A stretch of 64,000 nt of DNA from Symbiobacterium thermophilum IAM 14863. Lineage in GTDB: Bacteria; Bacillota; Sulfobacillia; Symbiobacteriales; Symbiobacteriaceae. The stretch spans positions 2,046,001 through 2,110,000 of the forward strand of contig NC_006177.1 of assembly GCF_000009905.1 (NCBI RefSeq), in the 5' to 3' direction. Positions 44,885-55,311 of the stretch are shown here, piece by piece (positions within the stretch are counted from its first letter, which is position 1; each line of letters starts with the position of its first letter). A program made the position numbers and the translations under genes. Under the pieces are notes generated by a model. It saw only the letters and a program-made list of their open reading frames with translations, was not told where the DNA came from and made no database searches.

Positions 44885-46063
44885 TCAGCGCCGGGCGATC
44901 TGTTCCAGGTACCCGCGGAAGTTGCGCAGGGCCTCCTCCAGCGAGTCGCCGCCGAACTTCTCGGCCACGAAACGGGCCAGCTCGAAGGCGGTGACGCACT
45001 CCGCGATCACCGCCGCGGCGGGCACGGCACAGACGTCGGACCGCTCGATGCCCGCCGCGGCCTCGACGTGCGTATCGATCTCCACGGAGCGCAGGGGCTT
45101 GTACAGCGTGGCGATGGGCTTGAAGGCAACCCGGACCACCAGGTCCATCCCGTTGGTCATACCGCCCTCCAGCCCGCCCGCCCGGTTCGTGTAACGGAAG
45201 TAGCCCCTGTCCGGACTCCAGCCGATCTCGTCGTGCACCTCCGAGCCCCGCCGCCGGGCGCCCAGAAACCCGTCGCCGATCTCCACGCCCTTGGCGGCCT
45301 GAATGGAGAGCAAGGCCGCCCCGAGGGCGCCGTCCAGCTTCCGGTCCCAGTGCACGTGGCTGCCCAGGCCCGGCGGGAGCCCCGCGGCCACCACCTCCAC
45401 GACGCCGCCCAGCGAGTCGCCGTCCCGCTTCGCCGCGTCGATCTCCTCCACCATCCGGGCCGACGCCGCGGGGTCGGGGCAGCGCACGGGGCTCGCCTCC
45501 GCCCGGGCGACGATCCCGTCCAGGTCCAGCCCGGCCGGGGGCTGGGCCTCCACGGGGCCGATGGACCGCACGTACCCGGCCACCCGGATGCCGAACGGCG
45601 CCAGGTACTGCTTGGCCAGCGACCCCGCCGCCACCCGCGCCGCGGTCTCCCGGGCCGAGGCCCGCTCCAGCACGTTGCGCAGGTCGGCGTGATCGTACTT
45701 CAGGGCCCCCGCCAGGTCCGCGTGGCCCGGCCGGGGGCGCGTCCGCACCTTCTGCGCCGCCCGCGGGTCGGTGTAGGCCTCCAGCGGCGCAGGCGACATC
45801 ACTTCGGTCCAGTTGAGCCAGTCCCGGTTCTCCACCAGCAGCGCGACCGGGCTGCCCAGGGTCTTGCCGTGCCGGATGCCCGACAGCACCTGCACCCGGT
45901 CCTGCTCGATCTTCATCCGCCCGCCCCGCCCGTAGCCGGACTGCCGCCGGGCGAGGTCGCGGTCGATGGCCGCCAGGTCCACCGGCACGCCGGCGGGCAG
46001 CCCCTCGACGATGGTCACCAGCGCCCGCCCGTGCGACTCGCCGGCTGTCAGGTACCGCAACAC
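44885..46063 (-). CDS. aroC: Chorismate synthase
   Basis: AroC converts EPSP to chorismate with reduced FMN. It is 392 residues. It begins [49 protein letters not shown] is the family core (three pieces shown as one block in the enzyme). It sits 25 bases after the prepilin peptidase gene. Confidence 0.96.
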   Translation of the reverse strand: MLRYLTAGESHGRALVTIVEGLPAGVPVDLAAIDRDLARRQSGYGRGGRMKIEQDRVQVLSGIRHGKTLGSPVALLVENRDWLNWTEVMSPAPLEAYTDPRAAQKVRTRPRPGHADLAGALKYDHADLRNVLERASARETAARVAAGSLAKQYLAPFGIRVAGYVRSIGPVEAQPPAGLDLDGIVARAEASPVRCPDPAASARMVEEIDAAKRDGDSLGGVVEVVAAGLPPGLGSHVHWDRKLDGALGAALLSIQAAKGVEIGDGFLGARRRGSEVHDEIGWSPDRGYFRYTNRAGGLEGGMTNGMDLVVRVAFKPIATLYKPLRSVEIDTHVEAAAGIERSDVCAVPAAAVIAECVTAFELARFVAEKFGGDSLEEALRNFRGYLEQIARR

Positions 46064-46088
46064 TCCGGGACCGCCCCCTTCCTATGCG

Positions 46089-46733
46089 TCATCCCGCGTA
46101 CCAGTTCCAGATCTGGCTTCCCCACAGGATGGTGATCAGGCCGCCCGCGGCGAGGAACGGGCCGAAGGGGATGTGCCCCCTGCGCCCGACCCGCCGGGTG
46201 GCCAGCAGCACGGCCGAGGCCAGACCGCCCAGGAGAAACGCCAGGATGAGGGCCATGGCTACCCATCCCGCTCCCAGGAACAGCCCCATCACCAGGGCCA
46301 GCTTCACATCTCCCATGCCCATGCCGTCGGGCACGAGCACCGCGAGCAGGTAGAAGAACGCAAAGGCGGCCGCGCCGCCCCCCAGCGCAGAGAGCCACGT
46401 CTTCCCGTCGTACGGGAAGAGCAGCATCGCCGGCAGCCAGACCGCGAAGCCCACCAGCACCAGGTCGTTGGGGATAATGTGGTCCTGCAGGTCGATGAAG
46501 GCCGCTGCAAGGAGGATGGCCACCAGCGCCAGCTGGTGCCAGAAGTAAGGCGTGAGCCGGTGGAAGTAGCCGAGCAGCCCCGCCGCCAGCGCGATACCCG
46601 CGACCAGCGAGGCCGAGAGCCACCGCGGCGCCGGCCGGGTCAGCCAGCGGGGGGAGAACCGCACACCCAGATAGCCCAGGGCCGCCCCCAGGGCCACGCC
46701 CAGGAGGGCGGCGGGCCACGCCTGCCCGCTCAT
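46089..46733 (-). CDS. Prepilin peptidase (A24), catalytic domain only
   Basis: A 214-residue polytopic membrane protein. The two catalytic aspartate sites are FIDLQDHIIPND (D81 region) and GMGMGDVKLALVMG (D142). The N-terminal cytosolic domain with zinc cysteines and methylase activity of PilD/ComC is absent. It lies between aroE (overlap of 4 bases) and aroC. Its target prepilins are not in this window. Confidence 0.9.
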   Translation of the reverse strand: MSGQAWPAALLGVALGAALGYLGVRFSPRWLTRPAPRWLSASLVAGIALAAGLLGYFHRLTPYFWHQLALVAILLAAAFIDLQDHIIPNDLVLVGFAVWLPAMLLFPYDGKTWLSALGGGAAAFAFFYLLAVLVPDGMGMGDVKLALVMGLFLGAGWVAMALILAFLLGGLASAVLLATRRVGRRGHIPFGPFLAAGGLITILWGSQIWNWYAG

Positions 46734-47614
46734 GGCTGTCCCTCCAGGGCCGCCAGCGCGGCCGTCCGCATCACGTCCACCGGGCCCCGCCGGCCGAACC
46801 AGTACTCCCAGGCGCAGGCGCCCTGGTGCACCAGCATCGCCAGGCCGTTGACGGTGATGAGCCCGTGCTGCCGCGCCTCCCGCAGGAGGCGGGTCTCCAG
46901 CGGCCGGTACACGGTGTCGTAGACCACGCAGTGGGCCGGGAGCAGCCCGACGTCCTCCAGCGGCGTCGACTCGGTGTCGGGCTCCATGCCCAGAGGGGTG
47001 CAGTTGACGACCAGGCCGGCCTCCGCGAGCGCGGCCCGGGCCTCCTCCGACCCCGGATCGGCCACCTCCGCCCGCACCGGGGTCTTGGCCCGGGCGAGAT
47101 CGGCCGCCAGGAACTCGGCCCGCTGGCGGGAACGGTTGATGATCGTCAGGCGCGCCACCCCGGCCATGCCCAGGTGCAGGGCCACCGCCCGGGCGGCGCC
47201 ACCCGCACCCAGCACCACGGCGTTCCGGCCGGCGACCCGCACGCCCCGCTCCTCCAGGCTGAGCAGGAAGCCCCAGCCGTCGGTATTGTACCCGATCAGC
47301 CGGCCGCCCCGGTTGACGATGGTGTTCACCGCACCCACCTGCCGGGCGGTGGGGGCCACGTCGTCCAGGTAGGCCATGACCGCCTCCTTGTGGGGAATGG
47401 TGACGTTGACGCCCAGGAGCCCCAGCGCGCGAATCCCGGCGATCGCCTTCTCCAGCTGGGAAGGCGGGACGTCAAAGGCCCCGTACATGGCGTGCATCCC
47501 CTGCGCGGCGAATGCGGCGTTGTGCATGGCGGGCGAGGCGGAGTGCGCCACCGGATGGCCCAGGATCCCCAGGATCCGCCCCGGACCCCGCGATGTGCTC
47601 CGACGCTTGGTCAT
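46730..47614 (-). CDS. aroE: Shikimate dehydrogenase
   Basis: AroE reduces 3-dehydroshikimate with NADPH. It is 294 residues. GHPVAHSASPAMHNAAF binds substrate, VNVTIPHKEAV holds the catalytic Lys, and VLGAGGAARAVALHL is the nucleotide loop. It heads the aro part of the operon. Confidence 0.96.
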   Translation of the reverse strand: MTKRRSTSRGPGRILGILGHPVAHSASPAMHNAAFAAQGMHAMYGAFDVPPSQLEKAIAGIRALGLLGVNVTIPHKEAVMAYLDDVAPTARQVGAVNTIVNRGGRLIGYNTDGWGFLLSLEERGVRVAGRNAVVLGAGGAARAVALHLGMAGVARLTIINRSRQRAEFLAADLARAKTPVRAEVADPGSEEARAALAEAGLVVNCTPLGMEPDTESTPLEDVGLLPAHCVVYDTVYRPLETRLLREARQHGLITVNGLAMLVHQGACAWEYWFGRRGPVDVMRTAALAALEGQP

Positions 47615-47729
47615 CCCAGTCCCCCCTCCCGCGCCACAGCGGGTCTCTTCTCACCTTACTCCTTTCGGCGGTGCCCCCGGCGGAACCTGCCAACTATAGG
47701 CAGACCGGCTGGCCGCTCGCCAGCCGGAC

Positions 47730-48239
47730 CTACTTCGGGGTGAGGAGACCCTGGCGGAACAGGTAACGGAGCACCCGCCGCTCGATCAGGCGCACGAGCC
47801 GGGTCCCGATGAATTCCCGCCGGTCGATGGGCACCACCAGGATGGTGTAGGCGCCGGCCCGGTTGCCGCCCAGGACGTCGGTGAACAGCTGGTCGCCCAC
47901 CACCACCGTTTCGTGAGGCGCCACCCCCAGTTGCCGCATGGCCTGCCGGAACCCCTTCACGCGGGGCTTGGCGGCGCTGGGGACGAACGGGACGCCGGCC
48001 CGCGCGGCGAACTCGCCCACCCGCGGGCCGCTGTTGTTGGAGACGATGCAGGGCATGAGGCCGTGCGCCCGGACGGCTGCGAGCCACTCCAGCAGCTTCG
48101 GCGTCGGCGTCGGGTCATTCCACCGCACCAGGGTGTTGTCCAGGTCGAGGATGATCGCCCGCTTGCCCATCCGGCGCAGCCTGTCCAGGTCGATCTCGAA
48201 GATGGAGTTATGGTACTCCTGCGGTCGCAGGCCGCCCAC
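47730..48239 (-). CDS. yqeG: YqeG-family HAD phosphatase
   Basis: A 169-residue HAD-superfamily protein. Nucleophile motif DLDNTLV has D32 and D34. The opening LRPQEYHNSIFEIDLDRL is typical of YqeG. GDQLFTDVLGGNRAG is motif III/IV. In Firmicutes YqeG is often next to aroE or aroD. The GTG start at 48239 has GGAGG 8 bases upstream. Confidence 0.9.
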   Translation of the reverse strand: MGGLRPQEYHNSIFEIDLDRLRRMGKRAIILDLDNTLVRWNDPTPTPKLLEWLAAVRAHGLMPCIVSNNSGPRVGEFAARAGVPFVPSAAKPRVKGFRQAMRQLGVAPHETVVVGDQLFTDVLGGNRAGAYTILVVPIDRREFIGTRLVRLIERRVLRYLFRQGLLTPK

Positions 48240-48364
48240 AGGTCACACCTCCAGGCTCAGAGGGTCATTCTACCACAGGTGTGACCATGGGGAAACCCCC
48301 AGGTAGGGGCGATCCCCTCACCCCGTCACCGCGGCGGCCGCAGCGCAGCAGAGCCCGCGCCCGG

Positions 48365-49429
48365 TCAGGGCCCGTCCGCGCCGGTCCACACCGATTCCAC
48401 CGGCCCTGCCGCCCAACCGGCGTCCTCCAGGGCCCAATGCTGCCGCACGACCCCGATGACGGTGCGGCCATCGCGGAACTGCAGCCGCTCCAGAACCAGC
48501 GCGACGCCCTCGTTGCGCTCCCAGTCCAGCAGCGACGCCTCGTACCGCACCAGCCCGTACCGGCGGGCGGCGGCCAGCCACGCCGACCACCCGTCCCGGT
48601 GCGCGGGGGAGGTCCGGCGGAGGAATGCCTCCACGTCCCCGCCGGCCGCGGCCTCCGCCCGCCGGGCGATGGCATCCGGCAGGCCCTCGGGCACCCGGGA
48701 CTGCGCGGCCGGAACGTTCAGCACCGACGTGGCCTGCAGCTGCCGGTGCAGGAAGACCTCGAACTCGGCGGCGAGCGTTTCCGGCGTCTGTCCCAGCCGA
48801 TCCGCCAGCGCACCCAGGCTCCAGCCCCGGCCGGGCGCCGGGCCCTGCAGCTCCTCCGCAGGAAGCCGGTCCTGCAGGAAGCGGACCAGTTCCGCAGCGG
48901 CCGTGGCGTAGGCCCGCTGCCCGGCCGCCCCCAGGGACTGGACCGGGGTGCTGAAGAGCGCCGCCAGGTCGGGCAGCGGCGTTCCGACCAGCCTCCGGGG
49001 GTCGGGGAGGTAGGGCAGGTCCCCTGCGGTACTCCGCTCGAAGAGCCCCATGGCGATCGGATCGATCAGGGCCACCGGCTGCCCGGACGCGGCGGCGGAG
49101 ATGTGCTTGACGAACTCATAGCCCAGGTCGCGCTCCGTCTCCCAGCGCATGAGCCCCCGCAGAAACTCCGGCGACAGCCGCAGCGGATCGCCCGGATTGT
49201 ACCAGGCCAGCGCATCCGGCGGGGCCGCGGCGCCCACCGCGGCGCGGAAGGCCTCGTGGCTCTCGTAGAGCCGGATCTGCGGACGCCCGGCCGAGGCCGC
49301 TTCCGGGAACAGCTCCAGCAGGCGGCCATAGGCGTGATCCGCGGCCGTGGCCAGGAAGTTCACCCGCTGGCGCAGGCTGATGGCCTCGACCGAGGGGTTC
49401 AGCGGGTCAAAGGCCGCCGTCACGTCCAC
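48365..49429 (-). CDS. Possible inactive MA-clan metallopeptidase-like protein, in frame with the upstream permease
   Basis: A 354-residue reading frame starting at GTG (49429), one codon after the TAA that ends the permease, and in the same frame. The layout resembles gluzincin-type peptidases (VRFLATAADHAYGRLLELF-like opening, RLYESHEAFRAAV). Where HExxH is expected, the sequence is LGYEFVKHI, so both zinc histidines are lost. No good ribosome binding site precedes the GTG, so translation may depend on read-through or the gene is dead. The assignment is tentative. Confidence 0.45.
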   Translation of the reverse strand: MDVTAAFDPLNPSVEAISLRQRVNFLATAADHAYGRLLELFPEAASAGRPQIRLYESHEAFRAAVGAAAPPDALAWYNPGDPLRLSPEFLRGLMRWETERDLGYEFVKHISAAASGQPVALIDPIAMGLFERSTAGDLPYLPDPRRLVGTPLPDLAALFSTPVQSLGAAGQRAYATAAAELVRFLQDRLPAEELQGPAPGRGWSLGALADRLGQTPETLAAEFEVFLHRQLQATSVLNVPAAQSRVPEGLPDAIARRAEAAAGGDVEAFLRRTSPAHRDGWSAWLAAARRYGLVRYEASLLDWERNEGVALVLERLQFRDGRTVIGVVRQHWALEDAGWAAGPVESVWTGADGP

Positions 49430-49432
49430 GTG

Positions 49433-50781
49433 TTACCCGCGCAGGGTGTAGAGCTCCCGGTCCTCCACGTACCACGTGCCCAGGCGGCGCACCAGGTCCA
49501 CAGGCCGGCTGAGGTGCAGCGGAGGGCTGTCGGCGAACGTGACCGTCATGGTGAGCCGGGCTTGCGCCCGGGCCCCCCGCAGCCGGACCTCCTCCATCGC
49601 CACGTCCACCGACTCCACCCGCTCCCCGGCCAGGGCGGCGGCCAGGAGGCGGGCGTCCGCCCGCAGCGCGTCGCTCCCGGGCGCCACGGTGCCCGCGTAC
49701 CCCTCCGCATCCCCGGCGGAAAGCGCCGCCGCCTGCCGGGTTGCCAGGGCCTGGATTCCGGCCGCCCGGTCCCAGGGCAGCCCCTGGTAGTACCAGAGCA
49801 GGCCAAAGAGGGGCAGGGCCGCCAGCGCCCACCGCCACCTGCGCGAAAGCCGCCCCGTGGTGCGCTCCTTGATGCGGGCGACGGGGAGGTTGAGCCCCTC
49901 CAGCCCCTGGGAGAGCAGGGTGAAGCCGGTCACGGCGATGAGAAACGCCACCGCGGGCGGAAAGGCGATCCAGGGCCGGGAGAGCACCTGCAGACGGCCG
50001 TCGCTGAGCAGCGAACCCCACTCGGGAAGCCCGCTGACCTGGTACCACCTGTCCGGGTTCCGTGCGTCCCCCACCACCATGATCCCGCCGCCGAACAAGA
50101 TGCCGAAGATGCCCATCTGCGCGATGACCGAGAGAGCCCGGGCCATCTCCGCGGCCACCAGGTGGAGCAGGGTCGGCCAGAGGTGGGGCAGCAGGTGGAT
50201 GTGGAAGACGTGCCAGCGGCTCCCGCCGACGGCCACGGCCCCCTCCACGAAGGGCTCGGCCATCAGCTGTTGGAGCCTGCCCTTGAGCGTCACCGCGACC
50301 CGGGGCCACTCCACCAGGGTGAGCACGCAGGCGGTGAGCGCCACGTTGGGCCAGAGCCCGATGGTGTTCTTCACCGGTGACGACAGCAGAAGCAGATAGG
50401 TGACCAGGGGCGGGATCGCGGTGGTCATCACGTACAGCTTGTCCACCAGCCAGCCCAGGCGCCGGGGACCGTAGACCGCCGCAAAGGTCGCCGCAAGGCC
50501 GATCAGCATCCGGCCGGCCGTCACCAGGGCCGCAAAGAGCAGCGACCAACGAGTGCCGTAGACGACGCGGCTCCACACGTCGCGGCCCCACTCATCGGTC
50601 CCCAGCGGGTGACCGGGGCCCGGGGGGAAGGGCGGCCTGCCTTCCAGGATGCTGCTGCGGGCATCCCAGTAGTGGGGCGAGACGGCGGTGATCTCGTCGG
50701 CGAACACAGCTGCCAGCAGCAGCAGGCCGACCAGCAGTCCGCCTGCAATGAGGGGGAGGCGGGACCCCTTCTGCGCGGCGC

Positions 50782-50785
<4 letters not shown>
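49433..50785 (-). CDS. DppC-type ABC permease with C-terminal NTF2-like extension
   Basis: A 450-residue protein. The first about 320 residues form a binding-protein-dependent permease with six helices. The entry motif HPLGTDEWGRDVWSRVVYGTRWSL is diagnostic of DppC/OppC. The C-terminal 110 residues form a soluble alpha/beta domain (QALATRQAAALSAGDAEGYAGTV) that resembles NTF2-like domains. It overlaps dppB by 4 bases. It stops at TAA (49433) and continues in frame into the next gene. No ATPase or binding protein is near. Confidence 0.75.
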
Positions 50786-51747
<962 letters not shown>

Positions 51748-51879
51748 GGTTGCGCCCCCAGTGCCAGCAGAGTTTGCCTAAGCTTCATCAAAACGCAGCG
51801 TCTTAGATATGCAATGTCAAAAACGAGTTCTAATATGCGGGCGGTTCCATTTCGCTGTCAGAGGACACGGCGCCGCGAC
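51748..51879. other. AT-rich intergenic region upstream of the dppB remnant
   Basis: An AT-rich block (about 51775-51840) contains TTGACA on the minus strand and possible TTAGAA-17-ATATCT. It probably still holds the promoter of the decayed permease operon. Confidence 0.35.
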
Positions 51880-51910
51880 AAGGGCCCGGTGCGCCGGCAT
51901 CCGGGCCCTT
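51880..51910 (-). terminator. Hairpin after sigK
   Basis: A 10-bp perfect stem (AAGGGCCCGG/CCGGGCCCTT) lies 8 bases past the sigK stop. It lacks a U-tract, so termination is inferred. Confidence 0.5.
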
Positions 51911-51917
51911 CACCGAT

Positions 51918-52628
51918 TCAGTTGCCATACCCCTCTTCGAAGAGCTCCCTGCAGAGCTTCATCACCGCCTTCTTCTCGATGCGGCTGACGTAGCTCCGGG
52001 AGATGCCGAGCATGCGCGCGATCTCCCGCTGGGTCTTGCGCGGGCCGCCGGCGATGCCGTAGCGCAGCTCCAGCACCTGCCGCTCCTTGCCGCCCAGCTT
52101 CTTCAGCTTCTCCCGCAGCTTGGACTCGTCCAGCCGCTTGCCCACCAGGTCGGGGACCACGTCCGGGTCGGAGCCGAGCACGTCGATGAGGGTGATCTCG
52201 TTGCCCTCCCGGTCCACACCGATGGGGTCGTAGAGGGAGACCTCGCCCCGCACCCGCTTCAGGCTGCGCAGGTGCATCAGGATCTCGTTCTCGATACAGC
52301 GCGCCGCATATGTAGCCAGGCGCGTGCCTCTTTCTGGTTTAAATGTGCCGATTGCTTTTATCAGACCGACGGTTCCAATGGAGATTAGATCATCAACATC
52401 CTCGCCTGTATTATCAAACTTCTTCACAATATGGGCGACCAGCCGCAGGTTCCGCTCGATCAGGACGGCCCGGGCCTCCTCGTCGCCGTTCTGGAGACGG
52501 GAAAGGTACTTCGCCTCCTCCTCTTCGCTGAGCGGCTGTGGGAACGTACCGGAGTTGGCCACGAACCCGGCCAGCAGCAGCATGCTGCGCACGATGGCTT
52601 CGGCCAAGGGTCCCAACATGGCAAGCAC
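51918..52628 (-). CDS. sigK: RNA polymerase sigma-K, late mother-cell sporulation factor
   Basis: SigK directs late mother-cell genes in sporulation. It is 236 residues and intact. The N-terminal hydrophobic stretch (VRSMLLLAGFVANSGTFPQPLS) is the pro-sequence removed by SpoIVFB. Sigma region 2 reads VGLIKAIGTFKPERGTRLATYAARCIENEILMHLR, and region 4 has GISRSYVSRIEKKAV. About 110 bases (52325-52434, roughly 41% GC) use AT-rich codons, unlike the flanks. They end near the codons where skin-type elements insert in other species. The start is a GTG with GGAGGGGAGGGG upstream. Confidence 0.95.
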   Translation of the reverse strand: MLAMLGPLAEAIVRSMLLLAGFVANSGTFPQPLSEEEEAKYLSRLQNGDEEARAVLIERNLRLVAHIVKKFDNTGEDVDDLISIGTVGLIKAIGTFKPERGTRLATYAARCIENEILMHLRSLKRVRGEVSLYDPIGVDREGNEITLIDVLGSDPDVVPDLVGKRLDESKLREKLKKLGGKERQVLELRYGIAGGPRKTQREIARMLGISRSYVSRIEKKAVMKLCRELFEEGYGN

Positions 52629-52655
52629 CGCTACCCCTCCCCTCCTGTGCGGGAT

Positions 52656-52663
52656 AGGGTATG
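52656..52663 (-). promoter_or_regulatory. SigE-like -10 of sigK
   Basis: CATACCCT on the minus strand, 28 bases upstream of the sigK GTG. It resembles the SigE -10 (CATACA-T), as known for sigK in Bacillus. The -35 region is not convincing. Confidence 0.35.
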
Positions 52664-52666
52664 CGG

Positions 52667-52683
52667 CACCGGCTTGACCGGTG
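52667..52683 (-). terminator. Small hairpin after the ABC permease gene
   Basis: CACCGG/CCGGTG with a 5-base loop, immediately after the permease stop. It has no U-tract and is weak as a terminator. Confidence 0.3.
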
Positions 52684-52685
52684 AC

Positions 52686-53588
52686 TCAGCTCAGGATCTG
52701 CTGCCGTTGACCCAGGCGCAGGGCGGCGAGGCATGCCAGGACGGTCCAGCCGGCGACGACGGCCCAGGAAACCCAGGGCGCCGGCGCCGGAACCAGGGCC
52801 AGGGGCTCCCCCACCATGCCCCCGGGCAGGTAGACGAAGTGGTCCACCATCAGGTTGCCGTAGGCGATGCGGGGAAGCAGCCACCCCCACTCGGGCGTAC
52901 CGATGACGAACGCCTCCACGTAAGGCAGCGCGAGGCCGACGAGCGCGCCGGCAAGGGCGCTGCGCGTGACCAGGGCGGCCAGCAGGCCGACCAGGCCGAA
53001 GAAGAAGAGGCCCAGGGCCGCCGTCAGCGCCTGCGCAAACAGGGGCGCCTTCAGCGGCGGCGGGGTCACCTCGCCGGCGAGCAGGAGGGCGTCCTGCGCT
53101 GCGCGCCAAGTTACCTGGCCGCTCAGGGCGCCGATCCCGGCGAAGAGCGCGGCCAGCCCGGCGCTGAGCAGGAGCAGCCAGGCGACCTTCGCCGCCACCA
53201 TCGCCCCCCAGCCGACGTGCGCCGCCCGCGCCTTGGCCGTGCGGTGCCGGAACTCGTTGCCGACCAGTTGGGCGCCCCAGATGGGCAGCACCATCGTCCC
53301 CAGCACCGCCAGGATGGCCAGCAGGTAGTTGGGCCCCATGGCGGGATGGAGCAGGGCAAGCGTCCCCTGCAGCTCGGCGACGAGGTCGTCCAGGATGAGC
53401 TCGGCGAACTCGGCCTCGTAGGCCGCCCGCAGCGCGTGGATGCGCTCCGCGCTGCGCACCGCGTAGCGATAGGTGCCGAAGGGGCCGCCCCACACGCTCG
53501 CCGCGGCGAGCGCGAGCGTGAGAAGGGCCACCCAGCGGCCCTTCCACACCAGGCGGCCCTCCGTCCGCAGCAGCGACCACAGGCTCAC
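52686..53588 (-). CDS. ABC transporter permease (ABC-2 like)
   Basis: A 300-residue membrane protein with about six helices (ALLTLALAAASVWGG, LLAILAVLGTMVLPIWGAQLVG, LLLLSAGLAALFAGIGAL, LGLFFFGLVGLLAALV and others). The GNEFRHRT motif following the second helix is common in ABC-2 permeases. It overlaps the ATPase gene by 4 bases. Substrate unknown. Confidence 0.8.
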   Translation of the reverse strand: MSLWSLLRTEGRLVWKGRWVALLTLALAAASVWGGPFGTYRYAVRSAERIHALRAAYEAEFAELILDDLVAELQGTLALLHPAMGPNYLLAILAVLGTMVLPIWGAQLVGNEFRHRTAKARAAHVGWGAMVAAKVAWLLLLSAGLAALFAGIGALSGQVTWRAAQDALLLAGEVTPPPLKAPLFAQALTAALGLFFFGLVGLLAALVTRSALAGALVGLALPYVEAFVIGTPEWGWLLPRIAYGNLMVDHFVYLPGGMVGEPLALVPAPAPWVSWAVVAGWTVLACLAALRLGQRQQILS

Positions 53589-54502
53589 GGCGCCACCTCC
53601 TGCTGCTCCTCCCCGTCATACAACCCCAGCCGGCGGAAGCTTTCCTCCAGCGTGGCGGCCCTAAGCTCCAGCGACTGGAGGGGGATCTCGGAGGCCCGGA
53701 TCCGGGCCAGCAGCGCCTCGCCTTCGGCGCCGCTGGCGCACGGGATCTCCAGGCACGGCACGGGCCTCTCTGCCAGCACCTCGGCCTGCGGGAAGAGCGC
53801 CCGCAGCCGGTCGGCGGCAGGGGTGCGCACCCGCACCCGGGGCGGGTGGAGCCGCTGCAGTTCCGCCCGCGTTCCCGCGAACACCGCCGCGCCGTCCCGG
53901 ATGACGACGATCTGGTCGGCCAGCTCCTCCAGGTTCTTCAGGTCCTGCCCCGTCACCACGATGCAGGCGCCCTCCGCCGCCAGCCGGCGCAGGGTACCGG
54001 CGACCGCGCCCCACGCCCCCGAGTCGAGCCCGACGGAGGGCTCGTCCAGGAGGAGCCAGGAAGGACGGCGCAGGAGGGCGGCCGCCACCGCCAGCCGCTT
54101 CCGCTGGCCGAAGGAGAGCCCGTCCGCCCGGAGCGGCAGCAGCGACCCCAGGTCCAGCTCGTCCACCAGGGCCCTGGCCGGAGCGGTCCGCAGCGGGCAC
54201 CCGCCGGAGAGCACCTCCAGGTTCTCCGCGCCGGTGAGCAGGGGATAGACCGGAGCGTCGTCAAACACCGCCGCCAGCCGGGTCCGCACCCGTCCCGCCG
54301 GCCATCCGCCGAAAAGCACCGCACCGGAGGAGGGGTGCGCGAGGCCCGTGGCCACGCGCATCCAGGTCGTCTTGCCGGCGCCGTTGCGGCCCGCCAGCAG
54401 CGTGACGGAGCCCGGCACCGCCGCGAAGCTGAGTCCCCGCAGGGCCCAGCGCTCACCGAACCGCTTGGACAGGTCCCGGGTCACCAGGTCGAGGGAACGC
54501 AT
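53585..54502 (-). CDS. ABC transporter ATPase
   Basis: A 305-residue ATPase of the CcmA/DrrA type. Walker A is GRNGAGKTT, the signature reads LSFGQRKRL, and Walker B is LLLDEPSVGLD. The last 90 residues are an extension (LHPPRVRVRTPAADRLRALFP...) common in ABC-2 exporters. It couples with the permease downstream. Direction of transport is probably export. Confidence 0.9.
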   Translation of the reverse strand: MRSLDLVTRDLSKRFGERWALRGLSFAAVPGSVTLLAGRNGAGKTTWMRVATGLAHPSSGAVLFGGWPAGRVRTRLAAVFDDAPVYPLLTGAENLEVLSGGCPLRTAPARALVDELDLGSLLPLRADGLSFGQRKRLAVAAALLRRPSWLLLDEPSVGLDSGAWGAVAGTLRRLAAEGACIVVTGQDLKNLEELADQIVVIRDGAAVFAGTRAELQRLHPPRVRVRTPAADRLRALFPQAEVLAERPVPCLEIPCASGAEGEALLARIRASEIPLQSLELRAATLEESFRRLGLYDGEEQQEVAP

Positions 54503-54537
54503 GGGGACAACCGCCCTCCTGTGCCGAAGATCAGGGT

Positions 54538-55059
54538 CTAGAAGTAGCTATAGCCGCCGTTGCCGTTCACCGTCGTGTAGATGCGGCTCGAATAGGAACT
54601 GCCCACCGGCCCCCACGGCGTGGGCACGCCGAACACGAACTGCACCTGCGTGTTGGAACGGCCGGTGCCGCCCTTGCCCGTGGTGTACCAGTCCCACTTG
54701 GCCGAGTGGGTCTTGTAGTTGTTCAGCGGGGCGGTCCACCAGTCGACGTCGATGCCGCGGGGGCTGCTGTAGAGCGTGCCGCCGCCGTACGTCCAGGTGG
54801 TCCGGGAGTAATGCTTGGCCACCGTGAGACCGGCCAGGCTCTTGAACGACCGGGTGATGGTCACCGTCTTGGTGTACTTGGTCGCCTGCGTGGAGAGCCC
54901 GCCGTCCTCCCGGCGGACGGAAACCTCCACCCTGTCCTCGATAAACTTGCTGTCCTGCGCCTGCGGCAGCCGGACCGCCGGCTGCGCCAGCGCCGTCGAC
55001 CCCATGAGCAGGACCAGGCCCGCGGCCAGGGCGGGCACGAGCACGCGCCGCCTTGCCAT
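54538..55059 (-). CDS. Secreted protein of unknown function
   Basis: A 173-residue protein. The signal peptide MARRRVLVPALAAGLVLLM ends at ALA-QP. The mature chain is rich in Thr, Tyr, Trp and Gly with beta-strand pattern (KHYSRTTWTYGGGTLYSS, WDWYTTGKGGTGRSNTQ). The ATG at 55059 has GGAGGG upstream. I do not recognise a family. It lies upstream of the ABC genes on the same strand. Confidence 0.65.
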   Translation of the reverse strand: MARRRVLVPALAAGLVLLMGSTALAQPAVRLPQAQDSKFIEDRVEVSVRREDGGLSTQATKYTKTVTITRSFKSLAGLTVAKHYSRTTWTYGGGTLYSSPRGIDVDWWTAPLNNYKTHSAKWDWYTTGKGGTGRSNTQVQFVFGVPTPWGPVGSSYSSRIYTTVNGNGGYSYF

Positions 55060-55311
55060 TCCGCATCCCTCCGTATGTGGTTGAACTCCGCCCCGGGGCT
55101 GTTGCTCCATGATACGGCGAGGAACAGGAGTTGTCCATAAGTTCACCCTTTTCTACCCCGTGGCGAAACCAACCCATCTGCCTGCCGGGTCTCGGCCTGG
55201 GATACCCGACGCCCTCCGGAACCAGGGAGGCAAGACGCGCATCCAATTCCCAGAACAATCCTACGGCGATCGTCTTCAGGCGCAACGCGCCTGAACGGTT
55301 AAGGAGGAGAT
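55060..55311. other. Intergenic region between divergent genes
   Basis: About 250 bases between the secreted protein and a rightward frameshifted gene. Apart from the AAGGAGG at 55301-55307 I see no defined site. Confidence 0.4.
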
